Assembly: GCF_049243985.1 (NCBI RefSeq)
Contig: NC_135370.1
Span: forward strand, 7,695,492 to 7,759,491
Source: Paroedura picta
Taxonomy: Eukaryota > Chordata > Lepidosauria > Squamata > Gekkonidae
Direction of reading: 5' to 3'
DNA: 64,000 nucleotides
Made by a program: the position numbers and the translations under genes. Under the pieces are notes generated by a model. It worked only from the letters and a program-made list of their open reading frames with translations. It was not told where the DNA came from and did not search any database. Below, piece after piece: positions 56,101-64,000 of this stretch. Within the stretch, counting starts at the first letter, position 1. The number at the start of each line of letters is the position of its first letter.

Positions 56101-57860
56101 CCATGGATAGGACATCACCACCACCACCTCGTCCTCCTCCTCCTCCTCCTGTCTTCTTCTGTTTCTGCTTTTGGTTGTGCTTATGTTTCTGCTTGTGCTT
56201 CTCTTTGTGGATCAATTACACCATCAATCAATTACACAAATTAACATCCTGCAACTTCTTAAGGAACCTTAGGAATAGTTTAAGAATGTTTACCTTCGAG
56301 CAAGTTTCACTCATTAAAGTATCCTGTCTTCTTACAAATACTCACAATGGAAACACTGACACTCATCATTGTACTGTACAACATTAAAGAATCTCAGAAT
56401 TATGCACGATGTAGCCACTTATATTTATTAAAGTACCATAAAGCCTTAAAGAATCATGGGAATACTCTGATTAGGAATACTCACCGTAGATATGACGCAA
56501 CTACCACCACTTCCTCCTCCTCTTCCTCCTGTCTTCTTGTTTTTCTGCTTATGCTTCTAGTACTGCTGTACTAATGTTTTGGCTTGTACTTCTGCTTCTG
56601 GTTCAATTACACCAAGGATCAATAACACAAATTAAAGTGCCGTATCTTCTTAAGGAACCTTAGGAATATTTTAGGAATATTCATCTTAGAGCAAGTTACA
56701 CTCATTAAAATATCCTTTCTTCTTCTTAGCAATACTCACCTTAGGAATACTCACAATGGAGCCCTTTACACTGATTGAAGTGCTGTAGAACCTTACGGAA
56801 TCTTAGGATTATTCAGCATGGAGCTAGTTATACACATTAAAGTATCATAAAGTCTTATAGAATCTTGGGAATACTCTGATTAGGAACACTCACCCTGGAA
56901 AGGACACCACCACCACCTCCTCCTCCTGTCATCTTCTGTTTCTGCTTGTGGTTCAATTATATCATGGATCCATTATACTCATTAAAGTGCTGTACAACCT
57001 TAAGGACCATCAGGAATATTTTAAGAATACTCACCTTTGAGAAGGTTACTCTCATTAAAGAGTCCTTTCTTCTTCTTAGGAATAATCATGGAGCCAATGA
57101 CACTCATTAAAATATTGTAGAACCTTAAGGAATCTTAGGATTATTCACCATGGAGCCAGTTATACACATTAAAGTATCATAAAGCCTTAAAGAATCATGG
57201 GAATACTCTGATAAGCAATACTCACCATGGATAGGCACCATCACCACCTCCTCCTCCACCTCCTCCTCTTGTCTTTTTCTGTTTCTGCTTTTGGTTGAAC
57301 TTCTGTTTCTGCTTGTGTTCTCTTTGTGGATCAATTACATCATCGATCAATTACACAAATTGACATCCTTTAACATCTTAAGGAACCTTAGGAATAGCTT
57401 AGGAATATTTACTCATTAAAGTATCCATTCTTCTTACGAATACTCACGTAAGCAATATTCACCATGGAGCCAATTACACTCATTAAAGAACTGTAGAACC
57501 TTTAGGAATTTTAGGATTATTCGCCATGGAGACAGTTACATACATTAAAGTTACATAAAGCCATAAGGAATCATGATTAGGAATACTCTGATTAGGAATA
57601 CTCACCATGGATATGACACCAGCACCACCACAACCACCTCCTCCTCCTCCTCCTTACATACATTATACATTAAAGTTACATAAAGCTGTAAAGAATCATG
57701 AGAATACTCTGATTAGGAAGACTCACCATGGATACGAGACCACCACCACCACTTCCCCTTCTTCCTCCTGTCTTCTTCTTCTGTTTCTGCTGATGCTTCT
57801 AGTAGTGCTTGTACTTACGTGGGACTCCTTCAGATAGGGAAAAGTAAAGTATATAAAACC
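53102..57860. repeat. complex satellite array B, ~13 monomers of ~355 bp
   Basis: Same monomer and four-module layout as array A. Thirteen pyrimidine blocks lie between about 53515 and 57765. Some monomers have evident partners in A: the variant with TTTTTGTGTTTCTGCTT and ACAGGATGTATCAATTA at 53880 pairs with 40560. Pair identity looks lower than that of the flanks. A ~2-kb stretch including the SINE tail and (TTCC)n (55793 and 57822) is duplicated inside the array. Confidence 0.88.
55793..55985 (+). repeat. SINE tail plus long pure (TTCC)n
   Basis: GGGACTCCTTCAAGTAGGGT, then GAAGTATAAAAATCC and CCAGCTCT (Sauria SINE end), followed by about 32 perfect TTCC repeats (55851-55980). The purity implies recent expansion and probable length polymorphism. 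The open frames across it are simple-repeat artefacts. Confidence 0.85.
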
Positions 57861-57905
57861 TTTCAACCAGCTTTCTTTCCTTCCTTCCTCCTTCCTCCCT
57901 TCCTT
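57822..57905 (+). repeat. SINE tail plus interrupted (TTCC)n at array B edge
   Basis: Second copy of the same arrangement (GGGACTCCTTCAGATAGGGA, then CAACCAGCTTTC), with a short interrupted TTCC/TCC tract. Confidence 0.75.
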
Positions 57906-58263
57906 CCTATTGCAAGCCTCATTGAAGCTCCTTAGTATAGAGAAAAACAGGTATAAAACCCAACTTTTCTCCTCTTCTTTCTCTCTAGTTTTGAAATCTT
58001 GATACATGGCTTATTTTCCTGTTTTCATATAGGTGGGTTTTCTATATTTGTTCCCTTCTTGAAATATAAGAGCTGGTGATCGCCCCTATGATCATTCTTC
58101 TTAATGCTGTCCTCCTTCCGTCAACGTACACAATCTTTCTCCTGAAGGTAACGAAAATGCCATTCTCTGGTAGCTGCTGAAACTCCAGGAGAGTGGTTTT
58201 CACAAGACAAATCCCAAGCAAAGTAGAAATAGGTCCTCCTGAGAAAGAAAGGAGCCTCTATGC
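57906..58263. other. copy B right flank, first part
   Basis: Pairs with 43291-43710 of copy A, without the (TTTA)n insertion. No gene supported. Confidence 0.55.
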
Positions 58264-58381
58264 CAGGGGTGGCCAAACTGTGGTCCTCCATATGTCCATG
58301 GACTACAATTCCCATGAGCCACTGCCAGCAGGGGAAATGTAGTCCCAGGGACATCTGGAGAGCCACAGTTTGCCATCCCTG
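58264..58381. mobile_element. palindromic hAT MITE (copy B)
   Basis: Partner of 43711-43828. Flanks CTCTATGC (58256-58263) and CTCTATGT (58382-58389) give an 8-bp TSD with one difference. Confidence 0.88.
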
Positions 58382-58389
58382 CTCTATGT

Positions 58390-59085
58390 GGTGATTTCTA
58401 CAGCAGTTTTACAGTGGGAGGCTTCCTGACATCTGATAGGAATCTTGAGTTTGGTCTCCCATTCTGGCTGTTTTGCCAAAGTTTTGGAAGGAGAAATGTT
58501 GCCGTAGCAACACCACACATTGGGCCCGCAGTTTCTATAGTCTCTATACATGTCTTCTGCCATAAGCTTCCTCTTCCTGCCTTCCTTCGTAACTCGCCTA
58601 GGAAACAGGGTGGCTGATGGACAGAAAACACCTTACAATCCCCAATAACCTAATAAAGTACAGGGCAGGAATAAAAAACAGCAACTGAGGCAGAGAGTTG
58701 AAAATTTGAAAAGACTCCAACACAATGAACCAGAAGCAAACTGAAGTTTGGCCTGGAAAGCACGGATTGGATTCCCACGTTTGCTTGCTTGCACTTGTTT
58801 TCACTTTTTCACATCTTCACACTTTGGGCATGACTTTCTTTGTGTCACTTCCTTTCCTCTTTATTTTCTGTTCTCTTTTCTATTTCCCTTTTCCATTTCC
58901 CTTTTCCAGTTTTTGATGTCTACCTCACTTTCCCTGACCCCATTCCTCCTCTTCATTCTCTGTTTCATGATATATTTTTAGAACAAGTATCTCCTGGTCA
59001 CCATAATATTTTGGGCCAGACCCTGTCCTCCTTTGAGGCCCCGTGTGGTATATGGTTAAAGAGTGGCAAATTATAATCTGTACAT
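58390..59085. other. copy B flank, no gene supported
   Basis: Pairs with 43837-44534. The small open frames are mirrored in copy A and have no domain. Confidence 0.5.
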
Positions 59086-59672
59086 ACAGGGCTGAATGTG
59101 ATTTCCATTTTGATTTTGGGCCATTTAAATTTTCCCTCTGCAGCAAACATGCCTGATTCAGAGTGACCCTCCCTTTTCCCTGCAATATCCTGGAGTGGAT
59201 ATAACCCTCGATATTTGAAAAATTGGCAAGAGTAAAGGTGCAGCTCTCTGCTTGTCCTTAAATAACTTGCAGCCTCGAGCCTCCAACACTGTAGAAAATC
59301 CCTGATTGGCCAGGGCATCTGTTCAAAGGCTTCCTCGTTCCCTTTTGAAGGTTTCCCTTAAAGGGGAAGCCTAAACCTCTCTTGGCAGAAGCCCCAGAAG
59401 CCCTAACGTCTCTTGGCAGAGATTTGCCTCTGGGATTTATTCCCCCTCCTTTTCTGTCTACAATACTCTCCCCCCTCCCTTCAAGAAAAGAAAGAGGTTC
59501 CTGCTGTGCTTGGCTCTCCCCCCCCCCTTCTGAATTTCCCTAATTATATGCAGCACTCTTTTCTGTTCCAATCAGGGGTGGGGGGGATAGAGGGAGACCT
59601 GAGTTCAAATTGATCTGAATTCAGCAGGATCCACAACGGAATAAAAAAAGTAAGTGCAGAATCAGCCCAGGT
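59086..59672 (+). mobile_element. TIR element, left end deleted (copy B)
   Basis: Same element as 44535-45166 minus about 66 bp near its left terminus. The right terminus is intact (AAGTAAGTGCAGAATCAGCC). Confidence 0.7.
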
Positions 59673-60383
59673 TGATTTCCCATTCCTCCTCCAGATGTCG
59701 CCATCCGGATGACCTTGGGCCCATCACAGTTCTCTAAGAGCTGTTCTTGCTAAGCAGTCCTCAGCAAGCCAAGCAGTCTGACTCGACAACCTCTTTGGGA
59801 GCCTCCACAAAGCAATGGGGCAGTTGGATAGGTATGCCCTCCTCCCCTGCCAGCTCTGTGCTTTGACAGGGATTCTCGGACACACCTGTCAGATCTCGTG
59901 CTGCTGCGAAGAATGTCTTGGGCCAGCCAGACTTTTTCATCTTTGAGAGTTTCCACTGTCTGGCAGGAGTCACCTTCTCCTCTGGAGTCCCTGCCTTTCC
60001 CTCCCCACAACTTGGTCCATCTCTTCTCAGGGGCTGCCAGGCTGCCCTTTCCCTACTAGAGAAGAATAAGTACCTCATAATAGAAGAGAACGCATCATCA
60101 GTATCCTGATTAGGTCATGATGATGTGTGCCCAGGGCTGTCCTGCAATGCTCCTGGGAGGGTTGTGTATTGCCAACTCCTGTAGATTTCTGCACAGGGTG
60201 CAGCCTGCAGAGAGAGGGGTTGGGGACCTCAGTGGGGCATAATGTCATACCGTCCACCCTCCAAACCAGCCATTTCCTCCAGGGGAACTGATGTCTCTAG
60301 TTTGGGAACCCTTGCTGTGGGATCGAACAACTCAGTTCTGACTGAACTTGCTATAACCATGCTATGGAAGCAAAACTGGTACA
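59673..60383. other. copy B flank with SINE and MITE relics
   Basis: Pairs with 45167-45885: SINE fragment about 59675-59766, unrecognised 59767-60160, MITE relic about 60165-60310. No gene. Confidence 0.5.
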
Positions 60384-60635
60384 GTTTGGTGTAGTGGTTA
60401 GGAGTGCGGCCTTCTGATCTGGCGATCTGGGTTTGATTCTGCACTCCCCCACATGCAGCCAGCTGGGTGACCTTGGGCTCACCATTGCACTTATAATGCC
60501 CAGAGTAATCTCAGGGCTGTCTCAGCCTCACCCACCTCAAAAGGTGTCTGTTGTGAGGAGAGAGAAGGGAAGGTGATTGTAAGCCACTTTGAGACTCCTT
60601 CAGGTAGAGAAAAGTGGCATATAAGAACCAACTCT
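60384..60635 (+). mobile_element. Sauria SINE at right edge of copy B
   Basis: Head GGTGTAGTGGTTAGGAGTGC with ATCTGGGTTTGATTCTGCAC, body CCAGCTGGGTGACCTTGGGC, tail GAGACTCCTTCAGGTAGAGA then CCAACTCTTTTTCT. Its sequence differs from the SINE at the equivalent place in copy A far more than the flanks do. Confidence 0.88.
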
Positions 60636-60639
60636 TTTT

Positions 60640-62429
60640 CTACCTCCCAGGTGTCGGCTGGCCACTTTGGTTTTGTAAAGACACTGCACCTGGTGCGAAG
60701 GGATTACTGGTGGCCCTCTCTGCAAACAGATGTTGAGAAATACGTTCAAGGGTGTCCTGTTTGTTTGACTTCTAAACCCATGGGAGGGAAGAGGAAGGGT
60801 CTGCTGCACCCGCTGCCTACGCCGTCTCGCCCTTGGTCAGACGTCACAATGGATTTTATTACGGACCTGCCCCTCAGTCAAGGGGAAAATGTGGTCTGGG
60901 TGGTGGTGGATGCTTTTTCCAAACAAGCCCACTTTGTGCCCTGTAGTGGGATGCCCTCGGCGGCGAAACTCTCGTCCCTGTTTGTCACCCATGTATATCG
61001 CCTACATGGAATTCCTAGGAGACCGCTCTCGGATTGTTGTCCCCAGTTCGTTGCCAGGTTCTGGTGGGAGCTTTTGAGACTGCTGGGGGTAGAGCAGGCT
61101 CTCACTTCAGGTTACCATCCAGAGTCCAATGGCCAAACTGAAAGAGTGAATCAGATTCTGGAGCAATACCTCCGCTGCTTTGTGAACCACCAACAGAATG
61201 ATTGGGTGTCTTTGCTCCCCTTGGCTGAATTCACTTATAATAACGGGGTTCACACTTCCACGGGAGTCTCCCCCTTCAGGGTAGTTTATGGTTCAGATCT
61301 TTTAGCTGTGCCCACCTGGGAACTGGCTTCCCCCGAGGCCCCGGACATCCAGAAATGGGCTAGGGAAATCTCAAAAGCTTGGCCCATGATTGTTTCATGT
61401 CTAGACGATGCCAAGCAAGCTTATAAAGCACAAGTGGATAAGAAACGGGCGGCCAACCCATCCTGGTTGGTAGGGGATCAGGTCTACTTGTCAACAAAAA
61501 ACTTGCGTTGCCAGCAACAGTCCCGCAGGTTGGGGGCTAAGTTCGTGGGGCCATTTCGGATTACCAAACTGATTAATGATGTGACTGTAGAACTGGCTCT
61601 GCCAAAAACTTACCGGAATGTGCACCCCATTTTTCATTCCAGCCTGCTGAAGCGTGCCCCCCTGCCTGATGCTTGGTACCCTCCCTGGTCAACACCTGTT
61701 CCTGTTTTCATCGATAAGGACACTCACTATGAAGTTGAGAAAATTCTGGACTCCCGCTTGCACAAAGGTCGCTTACAATACTTGGTGGAGTGGAAAGACT
61801 TCCCCATGGGGGATAGAGAATGGGTGGAGGCTTCTGACGTCAAAGCCCAGCGGCTTCTCCGCGCTTTCCACTGTGCCTTTCCAATGTGTCCGAGACCTGT
61901 GGATGCGGGATGAAGGGTGGGGGGTCCTTTTTGGAACGGAGGAATGTCAGGATCAGTGCCTGCTCTCTGCCATGAAGTTTTGTATTAGCCTAAGTCTCCC
62001 CATGTTTTCTTGGCCTTAGTTTTACCTTTCGCTTTTGAGTCTCTGTGTAACCTCGACCCATTATATTTAGCTGTCTGCCTGAAATCGAAACTTGTCTGCT
62101 GTCCTTTGCTATCACGATTTGCTGTGAACTATTTGTCTTTTGAACCGGCCAGCAAGGCCTGCTCTTTGTAACCAAAACAGTTATCTTGTCAGTGGGCGCC
62201 GGGCGGTCCAAGGACGTGCGAGAAGTAACACTCCCTGGTTTATTGCACCTGGTGCTCTTCCCCCCTCCCTTGGGAACCTTCAAGTTTTGGGCGGGAGAAT
62301 TCTCTTGAAAAGGGTTGGCAATTGTATCTTTGGGCAGATTTGACTTCGTTAGTTATGGTGTCTGAAGTAACTTCTCAATAAAGCTTTCTTATTACAGAAG
62401 TACGTTGTGAGTTCTTCCAGCACTTGACA
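60640..62429 (+). mobile_element. Ty3/Gypsy chromovirus fossil, 3' portion
   Basis: An LTR-retrotransposon remnant of the chromovirus branch of Ty3/Gypsy. Parts in order: the integrase zinc-binding region (about 60660-60785), the integrase catalytic core (about 60830-61190), the C-terminal region, and a chromodomain (about 61725-61870, motif LQYLVEWKDFP), which in this family guides insertion towards modified chromatin. A purine-rich tract and the 3' LTR follow. The 5' LTR, gag, protease and reverse transcriptase are not in the window. The retained integrase stretch looks uninterrupted, suggesting moderate to young age, but the element is incomplete. The open frame's first ~28 codons belong to the neighbouring SINE. 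Confidence 0.92.
61945..62429 (+). repeat. 3' LTR of the Gypsy fossil
   Basis: About 485 bp starting TGTCAGGATCAGTGCC and ending CAGCACTTGACA (TG...CA ends), with a polyadenylation signal AATAAAGC near 62377. The purine-rich tract GGGATGAAGGGTGGGGGGTC lies just upstream. No second LTR is available for dating. Confidence 0.85.
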
Positions 62430-62538
62430 CCAGGGTGTCTGTGGCGGGCAGAGGAAGGGAGGGTGAGTGGAAGTTGCATTGAGACTCCTTTGGATAGTGA
62501 AAAGCGGGATATAAAAAACCAACTCTTCTTCTTCTTTG
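62430..62538 (+). mobile_element. Sauria SINE 3' half
   Basis: CAGGGTGTCTGTGGCGGGCA, then GAGACTCCTTTGGATAGTGA and a CTTCTTCTT end. It lies between the Gypsy LTR and the DIRS-like fossil and lacks a head here. Confidence 0.75.
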
Positions 62539-62544
62539 TTCTGC

Positions 62545-64000
62545 AATTCTCCCCGCCCCCACTTCTTTCTCCAGTTTATTCCTCACCGTATCCGGCATAT
62601 CCCTGGCAGACTTCAGATTGGCACAGTCTGTTGCCACCCGCTCCCCTGTGTATGGGATACTAAAACCCTTGATATAGCCGTCCAGTAGATATGCTGCTGC
62701 CTTCCGGTCTGGATAATAGGGTAACATATGCCCCAGGACACTTACCCGTATAGGGGTCAGGGCGAGGCTCAGCAGCTCAGCTGGTGTTGTTTCAATTGGC
62801 TTTGCTGAAGGCCTTCATGAATCCGATCCCCCATCCTTCCCCAAGGAGGATCGGGCCCCTCGAAAGGGCTGCTGGGCACCATCCCCTTTTGAGCACGTTG
62901 GCCCAGTGTGTGCCCCCCCACACACACCTCACAAATGTGAGCATATTTGCACTGCTGGCGCTTACATTCTTTCCTGTTGTCATCCCAACAGGCCAAAGGG
63001 AAACCATTTTTAGGCAGGGCAGCCCTCCTCTCTTTCTCCTTCCTCTGCCGGATGCTGGGCCCAACTTTCACGATCCAAGAATCGTGAGGCTTGAGGTCCC
63101 AGCGGGCATCCGGAGTATATGAAGCCAGCTCCCTGAACTCCTTATTGTAGTCCATGGCTGCTTCCTCACCACCCAACTGCCGGGCCTCCAGGACATGACA
63201 CAGGTAGCGGGCTAAGTGCCAGCCCCTCTCTGGATAGGCAGCTGCCATGAGTGACATGTATTCGGCAAACCCCCTCAGCCAATTTGCAAAGGTGTTTTCG
63301 CATCTTGGAGCATCATCCTGCTTCCTGTCCCTTTTCTTGCCCGGGTCCCCGCCTTTCCCCATTTTTATGAAGGAAAAAAGGTCCCCATAATAACCATCCA
63401 GAGCCTTTCCCCTCAATTTTCGTGGCTAATGGATGCCAGGAGGTGCATCAGTATCCCTGTATTTTTCAGGCGGCTGAAACAGTGAACCTGCCACCCCTCC
63501 TGATTTCGAAAACCTCTTTGCTTCTGCCCGCCTGCTATGAAGCCAAGCCAGCAGCCCAGGTATAAAGGCCCCTGTTTGCCAGTATTTGCCATCGCTGTGG
63601 GCATCCCCACAGTTCTCCCCTGAAGTGGACTCACCAGAGGAGTGAGTGCAATGCCTTCTGCACTGTCTCCTGTGGCTTGCTTTTGTCTTTCTCCTGCTGC
63701 GCCATTCCTGGGACCTGCTTACTGCCACGGGTGAGCTGCTTGAGTCTCGGCTGCCCCCCCCGACTCTCCCCCAGACCTGCTCTGGCTGCTGTCCAAACTC
63801 CGTGCCCTATGTGACCCTGAAATTTGGGACATGACCCGCGCGTAGCCTTGCCAATATGCGGCCTGCTCACTCCTAGAGGCACCAAAGCCCTGCAAAATGC
63901 CATCGCCTCCAGAACTGCCAGGCGAGGCCCTGCCTTGGTGAGAGACCTCGTGTTCCCGGGCCCTTGGTGCCCGACGCTGCCTAGGCCTGCTCCCAGACCT
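62545..64000 (-). mobile_element. DIRS-like tyrosine-recombinase retroelement fossil
   Basis: Minus strand, running off the window's right end. Parts: a gag-like region (about 62769-63900) ending in a Cys/His cluster (ECKRQQCKYAHICEVCVGGH) of the type seen in DIRS/Ngaro first frames, then the start of the second frame (NLKSARDMPD, then KLEKEVGAGRI), which resembles the reverse-transcriptase entry of DIRS elements. The remainder is absent on the left, where a SINE and the Gypsy LTR begin. It is broken in a few places. The tyrosine recombinase is not in the window, so the family call rests on these two blocks. Confidence 0.7.

Larger units (their letters stand above)
52408..60385 (+). repeat. 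segmental duplication, copy B
   Basis: Direct-orientation partner of 38719-45885. It differs by a longer satellite array, absence of the (TTTA)n insertion, and a ~66-bp deletion at the left end of the TIR element (near 59095, between GGGCTGAAT and GTGATTTCC; the edges share GAAT). The right edge (GCTATAACCATGCTATGGAA, then CAGTTTGGTGTAGTGG) runs into an unrelated Sauria SINE copy. Confidence 0.9.

Noticed and set aside
55774-56110. Frames of ~90-108 codons rich in LPSF or KEGR repeats
   Set aside because: Translation of a pure (TTCC)n microsatellite.

Overview
This is a repeat-rich piece of a vertebrate nuclear genome, almost certainly from a squamate reptile (a lizard; gecko-like is a guess). 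It carries CR1 LINEs with (ATGATTCT)n tails, RTE/Bov-B 3' ends, many Sauria-type tRNA SINEs with Bov-B-like tails, 5S-derived SINE pieces, L2 tails, and hAT elements including SPIN-like ones. Bacterial features are absent. Most open frames are chance frames inside repeats.

The only host gene I can support is BARD1, on the + strand. A CpG-rich promoter (about 11580-11727) is followed by exon 1 (11728-11822), exon 2 (15178-15234), exon 3 (16942-17087) and exon 4 (from 21406). The first three exons have canonical splice sites, the phases expected for BARD1, and all eight RING zinc ligands. Exon 4 opens well but meets a stop at 21681-21683. Its remainder is shortened and out of frame, yet still recognisable (a K-R-N-H-x-G-E-T ankyrin start near 21953). 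I found no candidate for exons 5-11, so 22-64 kb is either a long intron or downstream DNA.

Layout. 1-11.5 kb: intergenic, with several closely related CR1 copies. 11.5-22 kb: BARD1 5' half, with Bov-B, SINE, L2 and hAT insertions in its introns. 22-38.7 kb: repeats interspersed with unique DNA. 38.7-60.4 kb: a direct segmental duplication of about 7-8 kb (copy A about 38719-45885, copy B about 52408-60385) separated by about 6.5 kb. Each copy holds an array of a complex ~360-bp satellite monomer (about 10 and 13 monomers). The flanks are about 98-99% identical where I compared them, while the arrays differ in copy number. 60.6-64 kb: the 3' end of a Ty3/Gypsy chromovirus fossil with its LTR, a SINE piece, and a DIRS-like retroelement fossil on the - strand.

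The observations most worth following are the split or decayed BARD1 exon 4, the duplicated satellite arrays with recurring splice-site-like and Kozak-like motifs, a multimeric Sauria SINE with the same 140-bp junction at two loci, and two hAT elements sharing one target octamer. Comparisons with human BARD1 and with repeat families are from memory; no database was searched.
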